From contig JAITSI010000075.1 in the NCBI GenBank assembly GCA_031287845.1, positions 1 through 14,790 of the forward strand: DNA of 14,790 nt, given 5' to 3'. The translations under genes and the position numbers were made by a program. The number at the start of each line of letters is the position of its first letter. Within the stretch, counting starts at the first letter, position 1. Under the pieces are notes generated by a model. That model had not been told where the DNA came from and ran no database searches. It saw only the letters and a program-made list of their open reading frames with translations. Source of the stretch: Puniceicoccales bacterium. GTDB taxonomy: Bacteria > Verrucomicrobiota > Verrucomicrobiia > Opitutales > JAIRLM01. This document shows, one piece after another, positions 6,864 to 14,307 of the stretch.

Positions 6864-7067
6864 CGGGCAGCCACCTGGCGACGGCAAAATTAGCCGGGGG
6901 TACCGGCCCGGCCCGTTTTTTTGGTTTTTTGTTTTTCCCGGATAGCGCCTCCACGGGACACCGGCGGCGCGGCGTCCCGCCGGCGAGGGATTGGCGAGGG
7001 GATATGGCCACCTTCCCCGGATCCGCGGTGGGCAAAAAAATTTTCGAAAAAAAATTTCCCTGCGCCG
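6864..7067. other. Spacer between regulator and glycosyltransferase genes
   Basis: No gene seen. Bases 6961-6983 form a 7-bp perfect stem (CCGGCGG/CCGCCGG). Bases 6985-6998 hold a variant of the repeat core, GATTGGCGAGGGG. An AT-only palindrome (A7 T4 CG A8 T3) lies at 7034-7057 just beyond the regulator stop; on the minus strand its stem AAATTTT/AAAATTT is followed by TTTT, so it could act as a weak terminator. A series of A-tracts on the minus strand at 6915-6938, about 50-75 bases upstream of the glycosyltransferase start, could be part of its promoter. No convincing -10/-35 pair. Confidence 0.4.
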
Positions 7068-7904
7068 TCAACTATTTCCCACGAGCAGCGGGTGGCCTTC
7101 CTTTTTTCTCTCCCGGCGGCTGCCGCGGGCTCCATGTTCTTCCAAGAGGACCGGCGGCCGCGCCGACACTTCCCGTTCCCCGACGTAGAGATAGCCGATG
7201 CCGTGGACGGTGCGGAGGGCATCGATGGCGGAGCAGCCGTTGCTGCGGAACAGGTGGCGGATGCGCACCACGTACTGGTCCAGGGAGCGGCTGCGGATGT
7301 TGGCGTAGAGGCCCCAGACCCGGTGGATCACGTCTTTTCTGGCAAGGATGACACCGGGAGTCGAGGAAAAGACCGCCATTAGCCCCAGCTCTTTCTTTCC
7401 AACGACCTCAATCTTTCCACCGGGAAATGACACCCTCAGGTCCCGGGGATGGACCGTCGCACCGGCAAATTCAAATGGCTCGTCGTGGAGGGTCGCATTT
7501 TCAGTCAAATGCCAATCCCGGGACGTTTCCGCCCGGCGCAGCACCGCGTAGACCCGGGCCACCAATTCCCTCACGTGCAGAGGCTTTTGCAAAATGTCAT
7601 CCCCCACCTCCAGGGCGCGCAGCCGGTCCGTCTGGGAATGGCGGTCGGCAATGAAGATCGTGGGCACGTGCTGGCCATTGCGCTGCAATCTTTCGAGAAA
7701 TTCAATGCCGGACTCCTCTTGTACCGCCGTGTTAAGCACCATCAAATTAATGAAATGGTCGGCCAGGACCCGGCTGGCCTCGCGCAGCGTGGTGGCGCCG
7801 ATTGCCCCTAGGTGGGATTGGAGAAAGTGCCGCACCAGCCCCTGGGTCAGTTCCCCGTCCCCGTCCACCACGAGCAGAAACGGAATCGAATTTTTTGCTT
7901 TCAT
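7068..7904 (-). CDS. OmpR-family response regulator with degenerate receiver
   Basis: A two-domain DNA-binding regulator of 278 residues. The N-terminal receiver (about 8-125) has FLLVVDGDGEL (9-19), LMVLN (54-58), PTIFIADRHS (81-90) and LQKPL (105-109). The C-terminal winged helix (about 150-242) carries the PhoB/OmpR pattern: KKELGLMAVFSSTPGVILAR, VIHRVWG, RSLDQYVVRIRHLF, and VHGIGYLY. The phosphoacceptor Asp is Asn58, the second acidic-pocket residue is Gly15, and the switch Thr is Ala86; Lys107 is kept. It therefore probably does not work by Asp phosphorylation. A basic 38-residue tail follows the winged helix. ATG 7904 has AGGGGA upstream and is preferred over 7952. No histidine kinase is adjacent, so it is an orphan regulator with unknown targets. 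Confidence 0.9.
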   Translation of the reverse strand: MKAKNSIPFLLVVDGDGELTQGLVRHFLQSHLGAIGATTLREASRVLADHFINLMVLNTAVQEESGIEFLERLQRNGQHVPTIFIADRHSQTDRLRALEVGDDILQKPLHVRELVARVYAVLRRAETSRDWHLTENATLHDEPFEFAGATVHPRDLRVSFPGGKIEVVGKKELGLMAVFSSTPGVILARKDVIHRVWGLYANIRSRSLDQYVVRIRHLFRSNGCSAIDALRTVHGIGYLYVGEREVSARPPVLLEEHGARGSRRERKKEGHPLLVGNS

Positions 7905-8069
7905 GAAAGTCCCCTCGCCTTCACAAAAATTCGAAGGAAAGCGTGGGGTCAAACTGGAGCACTACATTCACGCTTTTTTGGGTAAAAGCCGAATTCGTTA
8001 CGCTTGTTTATTCCTAAGCTATTCACAAAATACACCGTCAAAGGTTTAGTGAGAAATCTTCGCCTTCTT

Positions 8070-8107
8070 CCCCTACTCCTACCCCTACCCCTCCCCCCCC
8101 ACCCCCC
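8070..8107 (-). other. G-quadruplex motif on the minus strand
   Basis: Read on the minus strand from 8107: G6-T-G8-A-G4-TA-G4-TA-GG-AG-TA-G4. At least four runs of four or more G are separated by loops of one or two bases, which satisfies strict quadruplex rules. If the regulator's promoter lies beyond it, this would be in the regulator's 5' leader; otherwise it sits in the DNA between the two divergent promoters. Confidence 0.75.
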
Positions 8108-8141
8108 GCCCCCGGCGCCGATACCGGCGCCGGGGGCGGGG
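8104..8141. repeat. 17-bp perfect GC hairpin
   Basis: CCCCGCCCCCGGCGCCG (8104-8120) and CGGCGCCGGGGGCGGGG (8125-8141) are perfect inverted repeats around the 4-base loop ATAC. There is no T-run on either side, so it is not a standard intrinsic terminator. It overlaps the G-quadruplex tract by four bases, so the two structures would compete. Confidence 0.85.
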
Positions 8142-8246
8142 CAAATGCGGAGCCATCCTTTTCCGCTGCGCCATTGCGGCTTCCCGGCCCTGCCCGGCTG
8201 CTCATTTTCCCGGCCTTGGGCACGGGAACGGCAAAAAGCTGCCGGG

Positions 8247-9230
8247 ATGGCTCGACAAATGGCCCATTTCCCCTTTCCTCGTACCGTGGGTGCGGTGGTG
8301 GAGGTGCGCAACCTGACCCGCGACTTCGGTCGGCGGCGGGCCATCGACGGTCTGACCTTCTCCCTGGAGCGGGGAGAGATCGTTGGCTTTTTGGGGCCCA
8401 ACGGGGCGGGAAAGACCACGACCCTGAAAATTTTGGCCGGGCTCATCGACGGCTCCAGCGGCGAAGTCTACCTGGATGGCCGTTCCCTTGCCCGCCTTGG
8501 CCCACCTCCCGGCCACTTTCTCTCATTTTTGGGGGAAAGCGATGCCCTGCCCGCCCACGCGAGCGTGGTCCAGTACCTGCGCCTGCGGGCCCGGTGGAAG
8601 GAGCTGGCCGGCGGCGACCGCTCCGTTGCCCAGGCGCTGCAGCTCTGCGACCTGACGCGGGTCCGCCACCGCGCCATCGGCAAGCTTTCCCGGGGCTACC
8701 GGCAGCGGGTTGGCCTGGCCGATGCCCTGCTGGGCCAGCCGCGGGTCCTTCTCCTGGACGAGCCGACCGCCGGCCTTGACCCCTGCCAGGTTGGGGAACT
8801 GCGCCAGCTGCTGGCCCACCTGCCCCTTTCCCCCACCGTTCTCTTCTCCAGCCACGTGCTCGGCGAGGTGGACGCCTTCTGCCAGCGCCTGCTCATCCTC
8901 AACGGGGGCCGGCTCATCGCCGATGGCACCCGCCAGGACCTGAGCCGGTCGCTGCTCGCCGGATCCTGGCACATCTGGCACGGCCAGACCCGGGGCGAGG
9001 GTGGCTGCGCCGCCCAGCTGGCCCAGCTGGAAGGTGTTCGCGTGGAAAGCTGCATCCGCCGCCGGGATGGCATCGGCTACGTACTTGCCCTGCAGGAATC
9101 GGATGAGGTGCGGGGCCGCGTGGTGCAAACATTGACCCGGGAGGGACTTCTGCTCCGCTGGGAGCGGGACGTCCCCCTCTTGGAAAGCATTTTCTTCGCC
9201 GCCACGCGGCACAGCTCCGGACCGCCATGA
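8247..9230 (+). CDS. ABC transporter ATP-binding protein, GldA-like
   Basis: Nucleotide-binding subunit of an ABC exporter. With the ATG at 8247 it has 327 residues: Walker A GPNGAGKTT (50-58), Q-loop region FLSFLGESDALP (91-102), signature LSRGYRQRVGLADALLG (147-163), Walker B VLLLDEPTAGLD (167-178), and H-loop SSHVLGEVD (201-209). The FLGE-type Q-loop, with Glu where Gln is usual, and the C-terminal domain ending in LLLRWERDVPLLESIFF are typical of GldA/NatA-like subunits. The next two genes are a permease and a GldG-like auxiliary protein, so it is probably gldA-like. The start is uncertain: ATG 8259 and GTG 8295 (just before the domain) are alternatives, and none has a clear Shine-Dalgarno. 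It overlaps the permease start (ATGA at 9227-9230). Confidence 0.9.
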   Translation: MARQMAHFPFPRTVGAVVEVRNLTRDFGRRRAIDGLTFSLERGEIVGFLGPNGAGKTTTLKILAGLIDGSSGEVYLDGRSLARLGPPPGHFLSFLGESDALPAHASVVQYLRLRARWKELAGGDRSVAQALQLCDLTRVRHRAIGKLSRGYRQRVGLADALLGQPRVLLLDEPTAGLDPCQVGELRQLLAHLPLSPTVLFSSHVLGEVDAFCQRLLILNGGRLIADGTRQDLSRSLLAGSWHIWHGQTRGEGGCAAQLAQLEGVRVESCIRRRDGIGYVLALQESDEVRGRVVQTLTREGLLLRWERDVPLLESIFFAATRHSSGPP

Positions 9231-9970
9231 AGCGCAGCGCCCTCCTCTTCCACGAACTGCGCCAGCAGATCCTCTCGCCGGCCCTGCTCGCCGTCGGTGC
9301 CCTATTCCTCCTGCTCCAGGGCTGCCTATTCCTGCTCGTGCTGCAATTTTTCCACCGGGAGGCGCAGTTCGTCCGTCCCATCTGCCTCTGGATGAAAACA
9401 TTTTGGATGGGTACCCTGCTGCTTGTGCCGCCGTTGACCATGCGCACCGTCGCGGAGGAGCGGCTGCTGGGCACCCTGGACACGCTGCTCACGGCCTCCC
9501 TGGGCCCTGCCGCCATCGTCTGCTGCAAATTCTTCTCCTGCTGGCTCCACGTTCTCCTGCTCTGGGTCCTGGCCCTGCTCCTGCCGGCCCTGGCCCAGCG
9601 GGGACTGTACCTGCCATTTCCCTTCGCCACCGGTGCGGAGCTGTTGCAAAATATCGCATTTCTCGCACTGGTGCAGGCGCTCCACGTCGCCGTAGGAATC
9701 CTCTGGAGCACGGTCGCCGGCCAGCCCATCGTTGCCGGAACCGGCACGTTCCTGTCCCTGCTCTGCCTGCTCTTCGCCCCCCGTGCCCTGGCCCAGGCCA
9801 CCTCCCTGGGCGAGTGGACCGGCCTGCAGCATTTTCTCGCGCGCCAGGAGGTATTTACCGTCCTTTCCGAGTTCCAGTGGGGCATATTTGACGGCCGCAC
9901 CCTGCTCTGCTACGGCGGTCTCACCGGCCTCCTCCTCTGCTGCGCCACCTTTCTCCTGCGCCGTCCCTGA
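9227..9970 (+). CDS. ABC transporter permease, GldF-like
   Basis: Membrane subunit of the same ABC system, 247 residues with about six transmembrane segments (roughly 18-40, 53-70, 100-125, 140-163, 168-185, 225-243). The motif PPLTMRTVAEERLLGTLDTLLTAS, split here as PPLTMRTVAEERLLG (68-82) and TLDTLLTAS (83-91), is the family signature of GldF/NosY/ABC-2 type permeases. The start codon overlaps the ATPase stop by four bases, giving tight coupling. The name is by similarity to the Bacteroidota gliding GldAFG set; in non-gliding bacteria these systems have unknown substrates, and nothing here shows gliding motility. Confidence 0.85.
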   Translation: MKRSALLFHELRQQILSPALLAVGALFLLLQGCLFLLVLQFFHREAQFVRPICLWMKTFWMGTLLLVPPLTMRTVAEERLLGTLDTLLTASLGPAAIVCCKFFSCWLHVLLLWVLALLLPALAQRGLYLPFPFATGAELLQNIAFLALVQALHVAVGILWSTVAGQPIVAGTGTFLSLLCLLFAPRALAQATSLGEWTGLQHFLARQEVFTVLSEFQWGIFDGRTLLCYGGLTGLLLCCATFLLRRP

Positions 9971-10014
9971 GCGTTTTTGCGTGCAAGGACTTCTCCGGCG
10001 GCTAGAAATTCCCC

Positions 10015-11391
10015 ATGGCCCGGCGGGATGATTTTCGCCACGCACGGTTCCGGCGCCGTCTCTGCCGCTGGTCCCTGTTCCTCTCCCTTTCCCTATTCCT
10101 CGTCCTGGCCAACCGCTTCGCCTGGCTCCACCCCCACCGCTTCGGCGCCTCCTCCACGCTGCAAGCTCCCCGCGAGTGCATTGCCCTGGCCCGGTCCCTG
10201 GCCCTGGCCGAGCCGCTGCAGTTCTACGTTGTCTACGACGACGGCGACGGCTTTGAGGAGGCGGAGGCCCTGCGCACCGCCCTGCAGGTTTTTTTGGAAA
10301 ATACCCGCGTCGCCATGGCCCGGGGCGGCGTTTCCTTTTCCTACGCCTTCCTCCACCGCATGCGCCAGGGCGGCCACCTGCGCCGCTGGTTTTCCCCGCA
10401 GCCCGTTTCCAGCGGCCTCTTCCTCCGCGCCGGCGACCGCATCATCGGCCTGGCCGCCCCGTCCTGCTACATCCTGCGCAACGGCGAGGTCCGGGGATTT
10501 TCCTTCGGGACCGCCCTGCTTGCCGCCATGCGCTCGCTGGCGAACCCCAATCCGCCCACAATTTTCTTTTCCCGGGGCCACGGGGAACGCTCCCCGGACC
10601 AGTGGCGCTCGGACGGTGGCCTTGCCCGGCTGCGGCTCTGGATCGGCCAGCAGGGCTGGAAGGCGGAATCCGTGGAAATTGGCCAGCTGGCGGCGCGGGA
10701 GCCCGGGAACTGCCTGCTGCTCATCGCCGATCCCCGCTCCCCGTTTACACCCTCGGAGCAGGTGGCCCTGCAGCGCTTCCTCTCCGAGCGCCAGGGCCGC
10801 CTGCTGCTGCTCCTGACTCCGGAAAGCCGGGCCGGGCTGGAGGACCTGCTCTTCCAGTGGAACGTGCTGGCGGACGCGGCCGGGCCCAGGGAAATTCCAG
10901 CGGAGTGGGACGAGGGGGTGGCCGTGCGCCGCTTCGCCGCCGTGGACTTCCTCCGGCCGCTGCTGGACTACCGCCTGCCCGTGCAGTTTGACTCCGTGCG
11001 CCAGGTGCGGGAGGATCTGGGCGGAGCTGGCCAGGTGAGCGTCACCGCGCTTTTGGAATTTTCCGGCCATCCTCCCTTCCCCGTCGCCGTCCTCGCCGCG
11101 CCTGCCCTGGGGGACGCGCTTCCCATCCGCCTCCCCGCCGGGGAGCTGGCCGTTGTGGGCGGCGACTTTCTTTCCAACCGGCACTTTACCCTGCTGGGAA
11201 ACCAGCTATTTTTTCAGCAGCTGGCCAACCATCTCCTGGGAAATTGCCGGCCCCCGGAAGAGTCGCCTCCCGACGAATTTCGTTTACATCTTTCCCGGAC
11301 CCAGCTCCGGCACGTGGGCCGCGTTTTACTTTTCGGCCCCGCCGCTCTGCTGGCCCTGGCCTTCCTCATCCGCTGGCAGCGGCGCCGCTGA
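10015..11391 (+). CDS. GldG-like auxiliary protein of ABC transporter
   Basis: 458 residues. An N-terminal membrane helix (about 18-33, after a strongly basic start) and a C-terminal helix (about 437-454, followed by RWQRRR) flank a large extracytoplasmic domain, the layout of GldG/ABC_transp_aux proteins. Supporting motifs are TIFFSRGHGERSPD (182-195; the family has a conserved GHGE), CLLLIADPRSPFTPSE (a family-typical LVIADPxxP...E segment), and LAVVGGDFLSNRHFTLLGNQ (a typical GDSDFxxN-like site). It begins 44 bases after the permease and is probably in the same transcript. The last 66 bases overlap the 3' end of the DUF4340 gene on the other strand. The function within the ABC complex is unknown. 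Confidence 0.85.
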   Translation: MARRDDFRHARFRRRLCRWSLFLSLSLFLVLANRFAWLHPHRFGASSTLQAPRECIALARSLALAEPLQFYVVYDDGDGFEEAEALRTALQVFLENTRVAMARGGVSFSYAFLHRMRQGGHLRRWFSPQPVSSGLFLRAGDRIIGLAAPSCYILRNGEVRGFSFGTALLAAMRSLANPNPPTIFFSRGHGERSPDQWRSDGGLARLRLWIGQQGWKAESVEIGQLAAREPGNCLLLIADPRSPFTPSEQVALQRFLSERQGRLLLLLTPESRAGLEDLLFQWNVLADAAGPREIPAEWDEGVAVRRFAAVDFLRPLLDYRLPVQFDSVRQVREDLGGAGQVSVTALLEFSGHPPFPVAVLAAPALGDALPIRLPAGELAVVGGDFLSNRHFTLLGNQLFFQQLANHLLGNCRPPEESPPDEFRLHLSRTQLRHVGRVLLFGPAALLALAFLIRWQRRR

Positions 11392-12399
11392 CCCCTCCCC
11401 CCGCAGCAGCCGGCGCAGCCCATCCACCTCCTCCGCGTCCAGGGTGAGGCAGCGCTCCCCATCCCAGGCCATGCACCGTCCGTCCTCGCCGGCGGGACCC
11501 AGCTGGAGCCGATGGCCGTCAACGGACAGGGCCGCCTCGCCGGCGCACTCCCCACTGCGCTGTCCATTTTCCCACTCCAGCCGGTCCAGTTTTTGAAAAA
11601 ATTCCCCGGCTGCCGCCGCCGATACCTCCTCCACCGCTCCATTGCTGGGAATGCGCACCCAGCGTTCGCCGTCGCGCTGCCAGAGCACCACGCCGTCCCT
11701 GTCCTCCCAGACCAGCCGCGACCGCCCCGCCGCCGGAAATAGCCGCCGGGAGCGCAGGGAGTCCATTTCCCGCAGGACGGACTCCCAGTCCCCGCCGGCC
11801 AGGGAAAATAGGGCCCCGCCGTTTACCCGCACCCGGCCCCTGCCTTCTTCTCCGCGAAAGAATTCTATGCGCTGGCGCTGCGCCGCCAGCGGCCCTTCCA
11901 ATAGCAGCACGGCCACGGCGTTTCCCGGCACTTCCTCCACCGGCTCGCCCACCTCCAGCGTCCGCAGCGATTCCAGCCAGCGCTGCAGCCGTTCCCCGTC
12001 CAGGTCCCCCCGTGGCAGCAGCTGCCAGCCGCCGTTTCTCCTCTCCAGCAGCGCCAGCCCGTCCTCGCGCCACAGCTGGATGCGGTCCAGCGGCCCCGGC
12101 CCGTGCCAGACCAGCCTCCGCTCCAGCAGATCCTGCCAGCGTCCCTCCTCCGGCCGGAACAGGGGGCTACCATGGGATGGCACGAGCCATTCCGGCGGCA
12201 GGGCCGCGGCCGGCCATGCAAACGGCTTTACCAGCCACCAGGACTCGCCCCGCCGCTCCAGCTCCGCCCCGTCGGGCAGGCAGATCTTTTCCACGGCAAG
12301 CGCCGCGGGACCCGTCTCCTCCTTTCCGCCGCCACCCTCGCGCAGGAGGAGGATGGCGAGCAGCGCATTGGCCGCCAGCACTAGGGCAATTCGCCGCAT
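11326..12399 (-). CDS. DUF4340-like membrane-anchored protein
   Basis: 357 residues with one N-terminal hydrophobic segment (RIALVLAANALLAILLL, 3-19), then a periplasmic part with DUF4340-like repeating units: GESWWLVKPFAWPA, RNGGWQLLPRGDLDGERLQR, RSRRLFPAAGRSRLVW, and DGERWVRI followed by a helical segment with FFQKLDRLEW. The residue pattern (W-hydrophobic, LRSRR-LF, Arg-W) fits the family, which usually follows gldG in the same direction. Here it lies on the opposite strand, 15 bases downstream of the GalE-like gene, and its C-terminus (Gln/Gly-rich EEGQGQQSGGAEK) is coded antisense to the last membrane helix of the GldG-like protein. The assignment is by pattern recognition only; the role is unknown. 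Confidence 0.7.
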   Translation of the reverse strand: MRRIALVLAANALLAILLLREGGGGKEETGPAALAVEKICLPDGAELERRGESWWLVKPFAWPAAALPPEWLVPSHGSPLFRPEEGRWQDLLERRLVWHGPGPLDRIQLWREDGLALLERRNGGWQLLPRGDLDGERLQRWLESLRTLEVGEPVEEVPGNAVAVLLLEGPLAAQRQRIEFFRGEEGRGRVRVNGGALFSLAGGDWESVLREMDSLRSRRLFPAAGRSRLVWEDRDGVVLWQRDGERWVRIPSNGAVEEVSAAAAGEFFQKLDRLEWENGQRSGECAGEAALSVDGHRLQLGPAGEDGRCMAWDGERCLTLDAEEVDGLRRLLRGEGSAAPLPADEEGQGQQSGGAEK

Positions 12400-12414
12400 G
12401 GGCCGCGGATTCCG

Positions 12415-13407
12415 TCAGCCCTCTTCCCCCGCCAGCTGGCTTCCCTTGCCCAGCCGCCAGCGCCACTCCGACTCCACGATGGCGGTGAGGTCATGGCGCG
12501 GGGACCAGTGCAGTGCCTGCCGCGTCTGGCCCGCGTCCGCGTAGATGGAGGACGGACGGGGACTGGGCGCCGCCACAACGCGCACGGGGACGGGCCGGTG
12601 GGTCACCTCCTCCACCTTCCTGGCCACCTGGGCCACGGAAACCGGCCTGCCCGTTCCCAGCAGAAAGCAATTTCCTCCGCGGTCGGGGATGCGGCCCAGC
12701 GCCGACAGGTAGGCGTCCACCACGTCGCTCACGTGCACGTAGTCGCGCACGGGAAAGCCGTCGGCCGTGGGCAGCCCATCGCCGTGGACCGGTAGAAATT
12801 CCCGAATGCCCTGGGCCACGTCCAGGGCCATGGACAGCAGCCGCTGGCTTCCCCGCGGCCAGGGCCCCAGCTCCCCCGACGGCAGTGCGCCGGCCATGTT
12901 CCCCACGCGCATGACGGTGTAGCCCAGCCCATTGGCCCGGGCCAGGTCGGCCAGGAGATCTTCCACGGCGCGCTGGGACTTTCCCAGCGGATCCTCCGGG
13001 TGGCAGGGGGATTTTTCCGTGATGGGCACCGCCGGCTCGGATCCGTAGACGGAAAAGTCCGTGGAAAACACAAAGCGGCGCACGTTCTGCCAGAGCATGG
13101 CCTGGAGCAGGTAGAATACGGCAATGAAATTGTTGTGGTAGTAGGGGAAGGGATTTTCCAGGGCCTGGGCGCTGTCGGCCAAACCGGCGCAGTAGATCAC
13201 CGCGTCCACCGGCTGCTGGCGCAGCACGTCCTCTATTCCCACCATGAGTCCGGCATCGCAGGCGAACACGGGGACCGGCTCCGCTATCAGTTCCCGATGG
13301 CCCGAGCAAAAGCTGTCCACCACCACGGCGCCGTGTCCCCTATCCAGCAGGCCGCGCACGACGTGGCTGCCCAGATAGCCTCCCCCACCCACCACTAGAG
13401 CCTTCAT
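12415..13407 (-). CDS. GalE-like NAD-dependent epimerase/dehydratase with altered active site
   Basis: 330 residues, the normal length for UDP-glucose 4-epimerase. Features are the Rossmann loop GGGGYLGSH (7-15), CAGLADS (73-79), YYHNN (89-93), the strand FSTDFSVYG (114-122), EDPLGKSQRAVED (138-150), the MRVGN-AGALPSG region (166-178), and RDYVHVSDVVDAYLSAL (221-237). The overall match is to GalE. However, all three catalytic positions are changed relative to E. coli GalE: Ser124>Asp117, Tyr149>Leu141, Lys153>Gln145. A conventional hydride-transfer epimerase is therefore unlikely; it may be a binding or regulatory protein, or act on something else. ATG 13407 starts exactly before the Rossmann strand; no Shine-Dalgarno is obvious. 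It is the first of two genes with DUF4340. Confidence 0.85.
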   Translation of the reverse strand: MKALVVGGGGYLGSHVVRGLLDRGHGAVVVDSFCSGHRELIAEPVPVFACDAGLMVGIEDVLRQQPVDAVIYCAGLADSAQALENPFPYYHNNFIAVFYLLQAMLWQNVRRFVFSTDFSVYGSEPAVPITEKSPCHPEDPLGKSQRAVEDLLADLARANGLGYTVMRVGNMAGALPSGELGPWPRGSQRLLSMALDVAQGIREFLPVHGDGLPTADGFPVRDYVHVSDVVDAYLSALGRIPDRGGNCFLLGTGRPVSVAQVARKVEEVTHRPVPVRVVAAPSPRPSSIYADAGQTRQALHWSPRHDLTAIVESEWRWRLGKGSQLAGEEG

Positions 13408-13511
13408 AGGCGGCCATGGTGGGCGGATCCGGAACCCGGGCAAGCTTTTTTCTCCCGGGAAAATGGTGGTCCGCGGGGCGGAATGGCGCGGCCCCACCCG
13501 GTTGTCCCCGC

Positions 13512-14072
13512 TCAGGTTTTTTTTCCGTGGCGCAGATGGGCAAAAATGCGGCACAGCCAGTCAAAAATGTGGCAGGGCACGTAGAGCAGTGCATCCCGGA
13601 TCAGGCGCAGGATGGCGAGCGGCTTGGATGAACGGCTATTTTTCTTCCCCTTTCCCTCCGCCCTTTCCCCTCCCTCTTTCCCTATCATTCCCCTTTCTTC
13701 CACCTTTTCCCCTATCTTTTCCCCCTTTTCCATCTTTCCACTTTCCTCTATTTTTTTCTCCTCCTCTACCCTTTTTTCCATTTTCCCCCCTATTTTTTCC
13801 CGCTCCTCATCTTCCGAAGTGGCGTCCCGGGGCGAAGACTGGCGTAGGGAATCTCCGGCATCGGGTGGCATGGGGATGAACGACGTGGGGACATTGATAG
13901 GAATGGAATTTTGGTCGAGGACGAGTTTTTCTCCCTCCGCCGTGGATACTCTTTTTAGGTAAACGGGTGTCCTCACCGGCGGCGGTGATTTGAGTTGATT
14001 CCCATCCCGATCGGCCAATGGTTTTTCCGGTTCACTGCCATCGGCATTGGTTTGGGGTATAAGCTGGAACAT
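13512..14072 (-). CDS. Glu/Lys-rich protein of unknown function
   Basis: 186 residues, no family recognised. It is supported as a gene by GGAAGGAG about 5 bases before the ATG and an AT-rich, promoter-like region upstream. It has three parts: residues 1-80, polar and Pro-rich; residues 87-144, very rich in Glu, Lys and Gly with repeating GKMEK and GEKIGEKVEERG-like units, probably helical; and residues 150-186, a basic amphipathic or hydrophobic C-terminus (PLAILRLIRDALLYVPCHIF followed by DWLCRIFAHLRHGKKT) that could bind a membrane or partner. The repetitive part makes the plus strand almost all pyrimidine. The 104 bases to the GalE-like gene show no terminator, so co-transcription is possible. 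Confidence 0.65.
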   Translation of the reverse strand: MFQLIPQTNADGSEPEKPLADRDGNQLKSPPPVRTPVYLKRVSTAEGEKLVLDQNSIPINVPTSFIPMPPDAGDSLRQSSPRDATSEDEEREKIGGKMEKRVEEEKKIEESGKMEKGEKIGEKVEERGMIGKEGGERAEGKGKKNSRSSKPLAILRLIRDALLYVPCHIFDWLCRIFAHLRHGKKT

Positions 14073-14307
14073 GATGCTCCTTCCGGCCGTGGATATGTAA
14101 ATTTTTTCCCAACTTACAATGCAAAAGTGATATTTCCACTAAAATCGGAAAAATATTTCATTCAACCACTTCCGCCGGCCTATTGTGAGCTTTGTGAACG
14201 GTCCCGGCGCCACGGAGCGCCGCGGCACAGGACCGACGGGCAATGGCGACGGTTCCCGGGGGCGATGCCCCCTCCCGTGTCCAGGACCCGTAAACCCGGT
14301 CCGCCGG
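14073..14307. other. AT-rich leader then GC-rich spacer
   Basis: Bases 14090-14175 are AT-rich and precede the 14072 gene. TACATA (14099-14094, minus strand) is a possible -10 with TTGCAT (14124-14119) upstream, though the 19-base spacing is long. Bases 14180-14307 are GC-rich without a credible gene and include the short hairpin GGGGGCGATGCCCCC (14258-14272), of the same form as the hairpins in the repeat family. Bases 14580-14650, between the last repeat and the end hairpin, show nothing further. Confidence 0.35.

Larger units (their letters stand above)
7905..8246. promoter_or_regulatory. Divergent intergenic region between regulator and ABC genes
   Basis: The AT-rich half (about 7960-8060) should contain promoters for both directions. 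On the minus strand TTGACG (8041-8036) is a candidate -35 box, but no good -10 lies at the right distance. On the plus strand TTGTTT near 8005 with AAAATA 17 bases later is only a weak candidate. The GC-rich half carries a G-quadruplex motif and a strong hairpin. No small gene seen. An open frame continuous with the ABC gene extends back to 8004 but encodes Pro/Leu low complexity. Confidence 0.4.

Noticed and set aside
8004..8246. Extended N-terminus of the ABC ATPase from 8004
   Set aside because: It would encode Pro/Leu low complexity over the G-quadruplex and hairpin, while the ABC domain begins only near 8295.
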